NCBI RefSeq assembly: GCF_900343145.1
Contig: NZ_LT996886.1
Coordinates: forward strand, 1,178,001-1,242,000
Source: Tessaracoccus timonensis
GTDB lineage: Bacteria; Actinomycetota; Actinomycetes; Propionibacteriales; Propionibacteriaceae
Length of the DNA: 64,000 nt
Direction of reading: 5' to 3'
Numbering within the stretch: the first letter of the stretch is position 1; every line of letters starts with the position of its first letter. Both the position numbers and the translations under genes were made by a program. A model generated the notes under the pieces. It was not told where the DNA came from, did not search any database, and saw nothing but the letters and a program-made list of their open reading frames with translations. Positions 1 through 8,594 of this stretch are shown one piece after another.

Positions 1-1
1 C

Positions 2-856
2 GACCTGACGCTCAACGGGCCCATCGTGAACGTCGACCTGTTCAAGAAGGCCGGCGTCGAAGTTCCCACCGTAGACAAGCCGTGGAAGTCTTGGGACGAG
101 ATGATGGAGGCGGCAAAGAAGGTGCAGCAGGCTGCCGGCACAGAGAATGCCGTCGCAGTCGACGTCTCCGGTAACCGTTTCTCGACGGTGTTCTCACAGT
201 TCGGCACCTCGGCGATTGATAAGGACGGCAAGAACGGGTGGGACGAGGCCAAGCTCACCAAGGCTCTCACCAAGCTGAACGAATGGCATCAGGACGGCAC
301 GATGCCGAAGGACCTCTTCTTGCAGGCCGGCTCCAAGTACAAGGCTGCAAACGAGATCTTCCTCGCCGGGCAGGTGCCCGTGTACTTGTCGGGTAACTGG
401 CAGGTTGCGGCGTTCTCGTCGGATGCAGAATTCGAGTGGGCCGTCGTGCCGAACCCCTGTGAAGAGCGTTGCGGCGGCTTCCCCGGCGGTAAGTTCCTCG
501 TCTCCTTCAAGGGAGCCAAGAACCCCAACCTGGCAGCGGAATTCATCGCGTTCATGAGCGAAGCCGACCAGCAAAAGTACATGGCTGAGAAGGCGAACTT
601 CATGCCTACCCGTCAGGATCTCCTCGAAGGCGACGTGACCTACGCTCAGCGTCAGGAAGACATGGAGGTGTTCCAGCAGGGCGTCACCGAGACCCCCGAG
701 GACGCGTTCTCCTCCGCATTCTCGCCCGCCTTCCCGAACACGACGAAGGTGATCATCGACGAGATGGCCAAGATGATCGACGGTCAGGCCAGCCCTGAGG
801 ACACGGCGAAGGCCATCATCAAGGGCACCGACGAGAGCATCGAGAATGTCTCCTAG
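2..856 (+). CDS. Sugar ABC transporter substrate-binding protein, 3' part
   Basis: C-terminal 284 residues of an extracellular solute-binding protein family 1 (CUT1 sugar importers). The frame is open from base 2, so the start, signal peptide and lipobox lie upstream of the window; the GTG at 26 is internal. Family features are visible: PTVDKPWKSWDEMMEAA (the usual 'P.TWdE...aA' segment), YLSGNWQVAAF (the 'm...G.w....' ligand lobe), GGKFLVSFKGAKNP, and a helical C-terminus ending in a D/E-rich tail. It would bind a sugar outside the membrane for the two permeases that follow. The stop overlaps the first permease start by 11 bases, which points to translational coupling. The GH31 gene in the same operon suggests an alpha-linked oligosaccharide, but the ligand itself cannot be read from sequence. 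Confidence 0.9.
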   Translation, partial: DLTLNGPIVNVDLFKKAGVEVPTVDKPWKSWDEMMEAAKKVQQAAGTENAVAVDVSGNRFSTVFSQFGTSAIDKDGKNGWDEAKLTKALTKLNEWHQDGTMPKDLFLQAGSKYKAANEIFLAGQVPVYLSGNWQVAAFSSDAEFEWAVVPNPCEERCGGFPGGKFLVSFKGAKNPNLAAEFIAFMSEADQQKYMAEKANFMPTRQDLLEGDVTYAQRQEDMEVFQQGVTETPEDAFSSAFSPAFPNTTKVIIDEMAKMIDGQASPEDTAKAIIKGTDESIENVS

Positions 857-1769
857 CAGCAATGCGGAGGCGCCGGGGCGGCGTCCTCGACGTCGGCACA
901 AGCTGACGTCGAAGGCCGTCGCCCCGTACCTCTTCATCCTCCCGAACATGGTCGTGTTCGGCCTCTTCACGATCATCCCCACGTTCAACCTGTTCAACAT
1001 GGCGCTCTACGACTCCAAGAACGGGCGCAAGTTCACGTGGGTCGGGACAAAGAACTTCGAGCGGATCGTCAGCAACGAAGAGTTCGCCCAAGTGGCGCTC
1101 AACACACTCATCTACACCGTGGCATTCGTCGCGCTGACGATCGTGCTCGCCACGATCGGCGCGATCATGCTCAACGATTCGTTCAAAGGCAGAGGCTTCT
1201 TCCGGGCTGTCGCGTTCTTGCCGAGCCTGCTGTCTGCCGTGGTGATCGGCCTGCTCTGGGGCTGGATCTTCGACGGAAGCAACGGCTTGGTCAACGTTGC
1301 GCTCGGGGCCTTCGACATCCCTGCGGTCGGGTGGCTCGTCAATGGCAGACTCGCGATGGGCGTGATCATCTTCGTCGGACTGTGGTTCCACACCGGCTTT
1401 TACACACTCATCATGCTGTCGGGGCTGCAGGGAATCGACGGCAACGTCTACGAGGCCGCCAGGGTGGACGGAGCAACCGGCCTTCAGACGTTCTTCCAGA
1501 TCACCTGGCCGCTGCTCAGGCCGACGACATTCGTCGTGCTCATCTTGTCCACCATCTCGGGCTTCCAGTCATTCGACTTCATCTGGACACTCACCGGTGG
1601 TGGCCCCGTCGGGTCGACGACGCTCATGGTCCAATACATCTTCGATAAAGCATTCAGCACGCCAGCGAGCTACGGCATGGCATCTGCCGGCGCTGTGGTG
1701 TTGTTCGTCGCGGTCTTCTTGGTGACCGTCGTGAACTACCTCAATGGACGCAGGAAGGACGCCGCCTGA
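846..1769 (+). CDS. Sugar ABC transporter permease (MalF/UgpA type)
   Basis: Inner-membrane permease of a CUT1 sugar importer, 307 residues, as usual for the family. After a basic cytoplasmic N-terminus rich in R and P come about six hydrophobic helices (first: YLFILPNMVVFGLFTIIP). The cytoplasmic EAA loop that contacts the ATPase is clear: YEAARVDGATGLQTFFQITW, about residues 202-221. TLTGGGP and the MVQYIFDKAF segment are also typical of MalF-like subunits. The start overlaps the binding-protein gene by 11 bases. No ATPase gene lies in the visible operon; CUT1 systems of actinobacteria often use a shared MsiK-type ATPase encoded elsewhere. Confidence 0.93.
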   Translation: MSPSSNAEAPGRRPRRRHKLTSKAVAPYLFILPNMVVFGLFTIIPTFNLFNMALYDSKNGRKFTWVGTKNFERIVSNEEFAQVALNTLIYTVAFVALTIVLATIGAIMLNDSFKGRGFFRAVAFLPSLLSAVVIGLLWGWIFDGSNGLVNVALGAFDIPAVGWLVNGRLAMGVIIFVGLWFHTGFYTLIMLSGLQGIDGNVYEAARVDGATGLQTFFQITWPLLRPTTFVVLILSTISGFQSFDFIWTLTGGGPVGSTTLMVQYIFDKAFSTPASYGMASAGAVVLFVAVFLVTVVNYLNGRRKDAA

Positions 1770-1770
1770 T

Positions 1771-2661
1771 ATGTCTGCTTCCGCTGAGACCAAAGCCCCA
1801 TCAACCTGGACGTCTATTTCCGAACCTAGCGGCCGCAAAATCCAGCACAGCCCGGCGTGGAAAATTCTGCGCACGGTACTGCTCACCTTGATGTCGCTCG
1901 TTGTCCTCATTCCGCTGGCTTGGACGTTCATCTCCAGCTTCAAGACGCCATCGGAGCTGGCCGCGCGCCCACCGAAACTGTTTCCGTCGAGTTGGAACTT
2001 CGACAACTACACCAACGCGCTCGCGCAGTTCGACTTCGGTACCTACATCGCCAACTCTGTCTTCGTGACGCTGACCGCCACGATTTTGACCGTGGTCATC
2101 AACGTCATGTGCGCATATGGCCTTGCGAAGTACAACTTCCGTGGCCGCAACCTGCTGTTCCTCGTCGTGCTCGCCACGATCATGGTGCCGCTCCAGGTGA
2201 TCTTCATCCCCGTGTACCAGATGGCTGCGAGCCTCGGTCTGGTCAACAGCCTGTGGGGCATGATCATCCCGCCTGCCGCCACTCCGACGGGTGTGTTCCT
2301 CATTCGCCAATACATGCTGAGCATTCCCGATGAGCTGATCGAGGCCGCACGGGTTGACGGCTCGGGCGAATTCAACACGTTCCTGAGGGTTGTGGTGCCG
2401 CTGTGTGGGCCGCCGATCGCCGTCGTCACCATCTTCTCGATCATGTGGCGCTGGAACGACTTCCTCTGGCCGAAGATCATCGCCCAAGACAGCAACCTGT
2501 ACACGCTGCCCGTCGCGCTGGCGCAGTTCAACAGCCAGCTGACAGTGCCGTTTAACTACCTGCTTGCTATGTCGGTGGTGTCGATGGTGCCGGTGATTAT
2601 CGTGTTCCTCTTCCTGCAGAAGTACATCGTCGCGGGTATCGCCAATACCGGTATTAAGTGA
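1771..2661 (+). CDS. Sugar ABC transporter permease (MalG type)
   Basis: Second permease of the importer, 296 residues from the ATG at 1771, which lies one base after the previous stop and has AGGAAGGA about 11 bases upstream. The frame extends 27 bases further upstream, but only inside the previous gene. MalG-type features: six hydrophobic helices, SFKTPSELAARPPKLFPSSW after the first helix (the usual periplasmic 'SlK...e....P....p' segment), and the EAA loop IEAARVDGSGEFNTFLRVVV. The C-terminus IVAGIANTGIK matches the usual 'f..G...GavKG' ending. It pairs with the 846-1769 product to form the membrane channel. Confidence 0.93.
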   Translation: MSASAETKAPSTWTSISEPSGRKIQHSPAWKILRTVLLTLMSLVVLIPLAWTFISSFKTPSELAARPPKLFPSSWNFDNYTNALAQFDFGTYIANSVFVTLTATILTVVINVMCAYGLAKYNFRGRNLLFLVVLATIMVPLQVIFIPVYQMAASLGLVNSLWGMIIPPAATPTGVFLIRQYMLSIPDELIEAARVDGSGEFNTFLRVVVPLCGPPIAVVTIFSIMWRWNDFLWPKIIAQDSNLYTLPVALAQFNSQLTVPFNYLLAMSVVSMVPVIIVFLFLQKYIVAGIANTGIK

Positions 2662-2668
2662 GGACATC

Positions 2669-5023
2669 GTGGAGGACCTGAACGAGATCACGGGCGCGTC
2701 GGTTGTGGATGGGCACGTCGAGTTCACCGTCGAGGGCGGGTTCACGCTGCGCGTGGAGGCGTACGGGCCGAGGCTGATGCGGGCGTGGGTGACCGATGGG
2801 GAGCCGACGGTGCCTCGCACCTGGTCGATTGGCCCGGCCGCACGCCCCGACGGCACCCGCCCCGACGCGCCGTTCGAGGGATATCCGCGCTCGAACCCCG
2901 GCGGGCGCGACACCGTGCCGGTGGCGCTCGAGGAGCGCGACGGCGAGTGGATCGTCGACGCCGGCGAACTGCGCGCGGTGGTGCGCGGCGCGCCGCTGCG
3001 CGTCGAGTGGCAGCAGCGCATGGCCGACGCATGGGTCACCGTGCTGGCGGATCGCGACACGGGTGCCTACACCGTCGGATCTGTGTCGGGGCGGGTATCG
3101 CACTACCAGCAGCATCGCGCGGGCGATCGCTGTTTCGGGCTCGGGGAGAAGGCTGGCAGTTTCGAGCGCACCGGGCAGAAGTACGAGTTCCGGTGCCTGG
3201 ACGCGCTCGGTTACGACGCGCTCGAGACCGACCCGCTGTACAAGCATTGGCCGTTCCTCATTGTGCGCACTGCCGCCGGGCCGTTCGTCGGAGTGTTTTG
3301 GGACAACACCGCGACGACAACGATGAACGTCGGTCAGGAGAAAGACAACTACCACCTGCCGTACCGCTCGTGGAGCGCCGAGCTGGGTGACATCGACTAC
3401 TGGGTGCTCGTCGAACACACGCCGCAGGCGCTCACCGCGGCATTCACCGACCTCATCGGAGGCACGTCGTACCCACCCACTTGGAGCCTCGGATACTCCG
3501 GCTCGACGATGCACTACACGGATGCCCCCAACGCCGTCGAGCAGGTGCTCGGCTTCCTCGACGAGTGCCGCGAGCACGACATCCCCGTCGACCTCTTCCA
3601 ACTCTCCAGCGGATACACCACCATCGACGGCAAGCGCTACGTCTTCAACTGGAACCGCGACAAGTTCCCCGACCCCAAGGCATTCTCCGACGCGTTCCGC
3701 GCCGGCGGCGCGCACTTGGCCGCGAACATCAAGCCCGCGCTGCTGCGCGATCACCCGCGCTACTCCGAGGTACGCGACCTCGTGGTGCAGGGCCCCGACG
3801 GCCCCGATATGCAGATGTTCTGGGACGACTACGGCTCCAACCTCGACTTCACCAACCCCGCGACGATCGAATGGTGGCGACGGGGCGTGCGCGAGCAGCT
3901 GCTGGAGATGGGCATCGAAGCCACCTGGAACGACAACAATGAGTTCGAGGTATGGGACGAGCGCGCCACCTGCTTCGGGTTCGGGCAGGCGATACCGATG
4001 CGCGCCATCCGCCCCGTGCACACCTTGCTGATGGTGCAGTCCTCCGCCGCGGAGCAGCGGGAATTCTCCCCTGACGAGCGCCAATACCTCATCACCCGAT
4101 CGGGGCTGCCGGGCGTGCAGCGGTATGCGGAGACGTGGTCGGGCGACAACTACTCGTCGTGGCGAACCCTGCGTTACAACATACTCATGGGGCTCGGGAT
4201 GTCCGTCTCCGGAATGCTGCGCGTCGGCCACGACGTCGGCGGTTTTGCCGGCAACAAGCCGTCGCCGGAGCTGTTCACTCGCTGGGTGCAAAACGGGGCC
4301 CTCCACCCGCGGTTCACTATCCATTCTTGGCACGACGACGGCACCGTCAACGAGCCGTGGATGTACCCCGAGCAACTCCCTGCCATCCGCCAGGCGATGC
4401 AGCTGCGCTACCGGCTCCTGCCCTACTTCGAACACCTCTCGTGGCGGGCGCACGTCGCCAACGAACCGATCATCAAGCCGTTGGCTTGGGGCTTCCCCGG
4501 CGACGACGAGGCGTGGGGCGAGCACACCGACTTCCTGCTGGGCGACGAGCTGCTGGTGGCGAGCGTCGTCGACGAGGGCGAGACGCGGCACCGCGTCTAC
4601 CTCCCCGACGGTGGGCTCGGCTGGTACGAGTTCGACCGCCCCGGCGAGTTCTTCGAGCCCGGGCAGTGGGTGGAACTCGACGCCCCGCTCGACCGCCTGC
4701 CCGTGCTGGTGCGCGCCGGCGGGGCGGTGCCCGTCGGGGAGCGCATGGGATATGTGTCGACGACGGCGGACACCTCGCGTGAGCTGCTGCTGTTCCCGGC
4801 GCCGGGTTCGGCCACGACGCGCGGACAGGTGTACGCCGACGACGGCCACACCCACGCCTGGCGCGAGGGTGAGTATTGCCTTGTCGATTGGGAAATGACC
4901 TCGGACGCTACCACCGTGCGGGTGGTGCTGCGCACGTCGGGCAGCTGGAAGCCGGCCTGGGGTGAGATCCAGCCCGTGCTGCCCGCGTGGGAAACGCGCG
5001 AGCTCGTCATCGAACGGGTGTGA
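2669..5023 (+). CDS. Glycoside hydrolase family 31 alpha-glycosidase
   Basis: Retaining alpha-glycosidase of clan GH-D, 784 residues, near the usual length. An N-terminal beta-sandwich precedes a (beta/alpha)8 barrel. The nucleophile motif reads TWNDNNEFEVW, with Asp at about residue 422; the acid/base region is AETWSGDNYSSW, with Asp at about 493. The usual alpha-glucosidase motif is WxDMNE; the WNDNNEFE version marks a subgroup that includes enzymes acting on alpha-1,2/1,3/1,6 glucosides and transglucosylases, so substrate is open. C-terminal beta-domains follow (LPVLVRAGGAVPVGE). There is no signal peptide, so it acts in the cytoplasm on sugar brought in by the upstream importer. The GTG start lies 7 bases after the permease stop with AGGA nearby. 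Confidence 0.92.
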   Translation: MEDLNEITGASVVDGHVEFTVEGGFTLRVEAYGPRLMRAWVTDGEPTVPRTWSIGPAARPDGTRPDAPFEGYPRSNPGGRDTVPVALEERDGEWIVDAGELRAVVRGAPLRVEWQQRMADAWVTVLADRDTGAYTVGSVSGRVSHYQQHRAGDRCFGLGEKAGSFERTGQKYEFRCLDALGYDALETDPLYKHWPFLIVRTAAGPFVGVFWDNTATTTMNVGQEKDNYHLPYRSWSAELGDIDYWVLVEHTPQALTAAFTDLIGGTSYPPTWSLGYSGSTMHYTDAPNAVEQVLGFLDECREHDIPVDLFQLSSGYTTIDGKRYVFNWNRDKFPDPKAFSDAFRAGGAHLAANIKPALLRDHPRYSEVRDLVVQGPDGPDMQMFWDDYGSNLDFTNPATIEWWRRGVREQLLEMGIEATWNDNNEFEVWDERATCFGFGQAIPMRAIRPVHTLLMVQSSAAEQREFSPDERQYLITRSGLPGVQRYAETWSGDNYSSWRTLRYNILMGLGMSVSGMLRVGHDVGGFAGNKPSPELFTRWVQNGALHPRFTIHSWHDDGTVNEPWMYPEQLPAIRQAMQLRYRLLPYFEHLSWRAHVANEPIIKPLAWGFPGDDEAWGEHTDFLLGDELLVASVVDEGETRHRVYLPDGGLGWYEFDRPGEFFEPGQWVELDAPLDRLPVLVRAGGAVPVGERMGYVSTTADTSRELLLFPAPGSATTRGQVYADDGHTHAWREGEYCLVDWEMTSDATTVRVVLRTSGSWKPAWGEIQPVLPAWETRELVIERV

Positions 5024-5033
5024 GCACCAACGA

Positions 5034-5117
5034 AAAGTGACCGTTATCCTCCACGTCCGCAAACTTTCCCCCTCAAATGGGGCAAAAATGCCGCGTGTGG
5101 AGGATAACGGTCACTTT
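5034..5117. repeat. 84-bp palindromic element A (long-stem bidirectional terminator)
   Basis: Perfect 21-bp inverted arms (5034-5054 and 5097-5117; left arm begins AAAGTGACCGTTATCC) around a 42-base A/C-rich spacer. It sits between two convergent genes, and the right arm carries the stop codon of the FUSC gene. The A-run at the outer left and T-run at the outer right suit termination in both directions. The architecture matches elements B-F in this window although the arm sequence differs. Confidence 0.8.
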
Positions 5118-6217
5118 CTGGTGAGTCCCGGCAGTTGCAGCAGCAGGCGGTCTTCTCGAGTGAGGTTGCGCACCTGCCGCACGATGCGCGGCTGGTGCTC
5201 CGACGGGTATCCCCACGCCACCACGCCCAGCGCAACGATTGCGCCGATCGCCGTCTCTACCGCTCGAGCGACGAGCATCTCCCCGACGGGGTATGACGAC
5301 GCGAGATGGGTCATCATCAACGCCATGGGTGTGATGAATAGCATGCCCATACTGTAGTTGCGGGTGACGTACATCTCGCCCAGGAACTGCAGCACGATGA
5401 TCCACACAATGAGCTGCCACGGCTCAGTCGGAAACGAGAGCAGAAATGCCGCGATGAGGATGCCACCCAGCGTGCCGACGATGCGGTGCACTGCGCGCAT
5501 GAATCGGATGCGCCGGTACGGAGAAATGAGCGGCGCCACCGACGCCACCATCGCCCAGTAGGGATGCGACAGCACGGGCAACGCGTCGATGGAAAGGATG
5601 CCGATGGTGCCTGCCAGGAACGGGGCGACGAAGAATCGCACACCGTGCCCGACGAGGTGGCTCGGCTTGTAGTGCCTTGTCACCATGGGTGCGGAGTTGG
5701 GGAGCGACCCCTCACCGATGAGGTGCGCGAAGGCACCGAAGACGACGGAGACGCCGGCGGAGAGGAACGCGACGAGCATCGCCAGCAGCGGCGGGGCGCC
5801 GTCGTGCACACCGCCGACGGCAGCCGTCGCGAAGATGAAGAACACGGATCCGGCAGGGCGAAGGTTGAACCGGGCAGCGATCATGGCCGTCACGGCCGAG
5901 ACGACGGAGCTCACGAGCATGATCGTCCACGAGTTCACCTGGAGTGAGCCCATCGTGGCGCCGATACCGATACAGACGGTGATCATGGCGCCCGCGAACG
6001 ACTGGCGCAGGAACCTGGATCGCCGAGACTCGTGGCGGGCGTAGATGCCGGTGAAGGAGCCGAACGTGGCGTAAATCGCTAAGTCAAGGCGGCCCAGGAG
6101 GAGCAAGGTGAGTAGGGGGAGCGCCACACCGACGGCGATACGGAACGCTGGGATGTGGTCGCGGCGCGACGGCGCCATCGTGAAAAACTCTTGTACCTTG
6201 CTCATCAAACGCATCAC
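5111..6217 (-). CDS. FUSC-family membrane protein
   Basis: Integral membrane protein of 368 residues of the fusaric-acid-resistance-like (FUSC) group, related to AaeB/YccS-type aromatic acid exporters. Two hydrophobic bundles are visible: residues about 25-175 (AFRIAVGVALPLLTLLLLG, LDLAIYATFGSFTGIYARHE) and about 205-345, separated by a soluble linker. The conserved 'FGSFTGIYA.h......R' patch after the second helix is typical of the family. The short C-terminus VRQVRNLTREDRLLLQLPG is charged and cytoplasmic. ATGs at 6217, 6214 and 6205 (MSKVQ) are all possible starts. It is convergent with the GH31 gene, with its stop inside palindrome A. Substrate unknown; export of small organic acids would be a guess. 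Confidence 0.82.
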   Translation of the reverse strand: MMRLMSKVQEFFTMAPSRRDHIPAFRIAVGVALPLLTLLLLGRLDLAIYATFGSFTGIYARHESRRSRFLRQSFAGAMITVCIGIGATMGSLQVNSWTIMLVSSVVSAVTAMIAARFNLRPAGSVFFIFATAAVGGVHDGAPPLLAMLVAFLSAGVSVVFGAFAHLIGEGSLPNSAPMVTRHYKPSHLVGHGVRFFVAPFLAGTIGILSIDALPVLSHPYWAMVASVAPLISPYRRIRFMRAVHRIVGTLGGILIAAFLLSFPTEPWQLIVWIIVLQFLGEMYVTRNYSMGMLFITPMALMMTHLASSYPVGEMLVARAVETAIGAIVALGVVAWGYPSEHQPRIVRQVRNLTREDRLLLQLPGLTRK

Positions 6218-6277
6218 CCGCCGGTGCAGTGTACTCGCGTGTGAGGCCGAGCCCGAACCACGAGCGATACGGCTGCG

Positions 6278-6814
6278 CTACGACGACAGCTCGGCGTACG
6301 CGTCCGCGAGCGCCCGGGCGGAGCGGTCGACCACGTCCTTCCACGCCACGGCAGCCTCGTCGGCAGCGTCGGAGACGTGCTTGATCATGAGCAGTTCGAC
6401 GTCCAACGCGCGGCAGGCGTGTGCGACGGCGAACCCCTCCATGTCCACGATCTGGCATCGACGCAGCAGCTCGTCGCGAGCCGGGCCGCCTGCGACGAAC
6501 GAGTCGCCGGAGCCGAGCACGGGGCCGTCGCCGCCCAGCTCGATGCGGTCGTCGATGTGCAGCCCGGCGGCGCGCAGCTCGTCGGTATTGATGTCGCGAT
6601 TAATCACGGCTGACGGGTGACAGATGCCGGTAATCGACGGGTCGAGGGCGCCCACTGAACCCAGGTTCACTACCCGCGACGGTCGATGCTCGAGGATGGC
6701 GCGGGTCGTCGCAACCGCTGCGGGGACCATGCCGATGCCGATGAGCTCGACATGGACACTGCTCGGCAGGTGCGCGGCCTCTTGCGGTGCTGCGATGAGG
6801 ACGAGGTCAGTCAT
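6278..6814 (-). CDS. Nucleoside phosphorylase/nucleosidase-like protein
   Basis: Protein of 178 residues from the ATG at 6814 (MTDLVLIAAPQEAAHLP). It resembles the PNP_UDP_1 superfamily (MTA/SAH nucleosidases, futalosine hydrolase): VELIGIGMVPAAVATTR near residues 25-41 matches the 'tGiGkvnAA' segment, VVNLGSVGALDPSI matches '.in.GtAGgl....', QIVDMEGFAVAHACRAL near 125-141 matches the 'vDMEgaAva.va' ribose-binding segment, and MIKHVSDAADEAAV matches 'vis..sD.a......'. The conserved Met-Glu and Asp suggest a competent active site. At 178 residues it is shorter than typical MTAN (about 230). Upstream in-frame codons as far as 7009 fall inside the Cys-rich gene and are probably not translated. 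Confidence 0.78.
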   Translation of the reverse strand: MTDLVLIAAPQEAAHLPSSVHVELIGIGMVPAAVATTRAILEHRPSRVVNLGSVGALDPSITGICHPSAVINRDINTDELRAAGLHIDDRIELGGDGPVLGSGDSFVAGGPARDELLRRCQIVDMEGFAVAHACRALDVELLMIKHVSDAADEAAVAWKDVVDRSARALADAYAELSS

Positions 6815-6902
6815 GGCAGTTACTTTGCCAGACGAACAACGCCGCACGGCGCCCTCCTTGTGCATGGCAAGGAGAGCGCCGCGCGGGCGGGCAGGCTCAG
6901 GC

Positions 6903-7142
6903 CTAGTGGGTGCAGTTGCTGCAGGTGCACTCGTCGCACTTGCAGTCGGCGCAGGTGGTGCAGGTGCAGTTCGTGCAGCCGCAGGTGTTGCATTCGTCGT
7001 AGTGCCCATCGTGCTCGCGGTGCGCGTGGCCGTCGTGAATGTAGTCGACGTGGCCGTCGTGCTCGCGGGTGGGGTGGCCGCAGTCGGCGGCGTGGCGGTG
7101 GGTGTGCTCGTCGTGGGTGCGGTGCTCAGTGGTCGCAGTCAT
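6903..7142 (-). CDS. His/Cys-rich metallothionein-like protein
   Basis: A 79-residue protein with 14 His and 12 Cys. The N-terminal half (about 1-50) is a His/Asp/Glu-rich segment with repeated HDGH, REHDGH and CGHPTREH motifs, like small actinobacterial proteins often mislabelled 'zinc transporter permease'. The last 30 residues carry eleven Cys in CxxC/CxC spacing (CNTCGCTNCTCTTC, then CADCKCDECTCSNC), the pattern of a metallothionein thiolate cluster. It follows and overlaps by 17 bases the SmtB-like regulator at 7126-7437, so the two form an operon. Likely role: cytosolic buffering of Zn, Cd or Cu under control of the upstream repressor. The combination of a His-rich and a Cys-rich half in one short chain is unusual. 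Confidence 0.85.
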   Translation of the reverse strand: MTATTEHRTHDEHTHRHAADCGHPTREHDGHVDYIHDGHAHREHDGHYDECNTCGCTNCTCTTCADCKCDECTCSNCTH

Positions 7143-7437
7143 TGTTGTGCTCCTTCATGTGGTTGTGGGCGTCGAGGAAGATGTGAGCCACGTGCTCGTC
7201 GATGAGCCGGTACACCGTCCGTCGGCCATCCTTCGTCCCTTCCACCAGGTGGGCATCCCGGAGGGTGCGGAGGTGGTGGGAAGCGAGCGGCTGAGAAACG
7301 TCCAGCAGCTCGGTGAGCTCTGTGACGTCGGTGGGGCCTTGGGTGAGTCGATGAACGATGGTGGCTCGAGCGGGGTGGGCCAAGGCACGAAACAGCGTGA
7401 TCACGCCGTCCGTGTCGTGGAATACCCTGTTGCTCAT
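7126..7437 (-). CDS. ArsR/SmtB-family metal-sensing repressor
   Basis: A 103-residue winged-helix repressor. The HTH lies at about residues 38-62 (VTELTELLDVSQPLASHHLR). The C-terminal helix carries the full alpha-5 metal site of SmtB/CzrA, D-x-H-x10-H-x2-E: Asp80, His82, His93, Glu96. This site senses Zn (also Co, Cd) in the characterised family members. There is no CxC motif of the ArsR/CadC alpha-3 type, so zinc-type sensing is favoured. The C-terminus continues as HNNDCDH, with extra potential ligands. The start at 7437 gives MSNRVFHDTDGV; longer frames upstream have no support. It overlaps the metallothionein-like gene, as in the smtB/smtA arrangement, although here both are on one strand. 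Confidence 0.88.
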   Translation of the reverse strand: MSNRVFHDTDGVITLFRALAHPARATIVHRLTQGPTDVTELTELLDVSQPLASHHLRTLRDAHLVEGTKDGRRTVYRLIDEHVAHIFLDAHNHMKEHNNDCDH

Positions 7438-7502
7438 AAGCAGTACTTTATATAAAGGATTGTTTGTGTCAAGCGGTGTGGGATTGTGTGCCGACGGCGC
7501 AT

Positions 7503-8042
7503 CTAGCGCAGAAGCTTCTCGGCGCCGCGCACGTTGGTGAGCAGGCGCGCGTCGAGCTCGACGCCGTGGCGCAGGATGGTGATGGAGCCGTCGGTTTCCA
7601 AAATGAGCGCGCGCACGTGCCCCAGATTGGTGATGCCGGATTGGCGCAGGCGCGCCCACAGCGTGCGCTGGTTGACGTGGTAGCGACGGATGGCGCGTTC
7701 GTCGAGTTCTTGGTTGGCGTAGATCACGATGGCCCGACGGTATCCGAACAGCCCGGCGCGGCGGCCGGCCCCGAAGAACGACTCGAGAAGGACGAGCATG
7801 GCGAGCGCGATCAGCCCGCCGAGCACCGTCACGTTGGGGCCGAGCATCGAACGACCCACCACCGCACCCAGCACGAGCACCACCGCGAGCCCTGTGCCGG
7901 TGCGGTTGGCGTACAGCCGCTGCCCCCACACCCGCAGCACAGCGGTGAAGGTGAGGTACATCACCGTCGCGGAAATGATGACGCCGAGCGCCTGCGGTGG
8001 CGTGATACCCACTTCAAACCACAAAGCACGCAGCAAATCCAT
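7503..8042 (-). CDS. DUF421 (YetF-type) membrane protein
   Basis: A 179-residue protein with about three hydrophobic segments in the first 90 residues (LGVIISATVMYLTFTAVLRV, GLAVVLVLGAVVGRSML, VLGGLIALAMLVLLESFF), then a soluble DUF421/DUF3290-type domain. AGLFGYRRAIVIYANQELDE, RTLWARLRQSGITNLGHVRA and LILETDGSITIL match the family's 'L...LR.....l.dV..a.lE.dG.lsv' pattern. Function in the family is poorly known; members of Bacillus have been linked to spores and general stress. It lies beside the metal operon but is separated from it by about 65 bases, and no functional link is evident. Confidence 0.85.
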   Translation of the reverse strand: MDLLRALWFEVGITPPQALGVIISATVMYLTFTAVLRVWGQRLYANRTGTGLAVVLVLGAVVGRSMLGPNVTVLGGLIALAMLVLLESFFGAGRRAGLFGYRRAIVIYANQELDERAIRRYHVNQRTLWARLRQSGITNLGHVRALILETDGSITILRHGVELDARLLTNVRGAEKLLR

Positions 8043-8164
8043 GTGCCTATCGTCCCACTGATGCGCTGCCCGATGCGGAAAGGCGGAAATTGGCCCTGTG
8101 GAAAACGGGCGTGGAGGGGTGCGAGTTGCCTATAACCCTGGTACACCACTTCGAAAGGACCACC

Positions 8165-8551
8165 GTGCAGCAATTCATCGACATGTTCCTCATGCTCCGC
8201 CGCGCCTCGCTGTTAGCGTCTGCCGACGAGCACCTCCACCCCGTCGTGCGTCACCACGTATCCATCACAGAGCTCAACAGCTACGCCATGCTGCTGCCGT
8301 GCCCTGATGAACCGTATGCAACACCCGACGACGCCCACCTCACCTACCCGCTCACGGCGACGGGGTGCGTCGGGGAGGCGTATCGCATCGCGCTGGCGGA
8401 GGCGGTGAACGATCCGGGGGCCATTCCGGCAGACATGCTGTGGGCGCTGGCGTCGCTGCATGAGGAGCTGATGGATCACGACGCGTGTCGGGGCGACGAG
8501 CTCACTCAGCATGCGCTCGCGGAGCATGGCTGGCAAGTCAAAGACGAGTAA
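8165..8551 (+). CDS. Small hypothetical protein
   Basis: A 128-residue protein that I cannot assign to a family. The GTG start at 8165 is chosen because GAAAGGA lies 5-11 bases upstream; an in-frame upstream extension to 8090 has no ribosome site. The sequence (FIDMFLMLRRASLLASADEH, then AEAVNDPGAIPADMLWALASLHEELM) is mainly helical and acidic at the end, with no signal peptide or membrane segment. It ends 43 bases before the GH13 gene and may be cotranscribed with it. Codon use matches its neighbours, so it looks native. Confidence 0.6.
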   Translation: MQQFIDMFLMLRRASLLASADEHLHPVVRHHVSITELNSYAMLLPCPDEPYATPDDAHLTYPLTATGCVGEAYRIALAEAVNDPGAIPADMLWALASLHEELMDHDACRGDELTQHALAEHGWQVKDE

Positions 8552-8594
8552 CCCCCTCATCGCTAGGATGGATGGCAATTCTGAAGGGAACGTG

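Noticed and set aside
2654-5062. Long open frame of about 800 codons on the minus strand opposite the GH31 gene
   Set aside because: Antisense shadow caused by GC-rich codon bias; the plus strand has clear GH31 motifs and an RBS.
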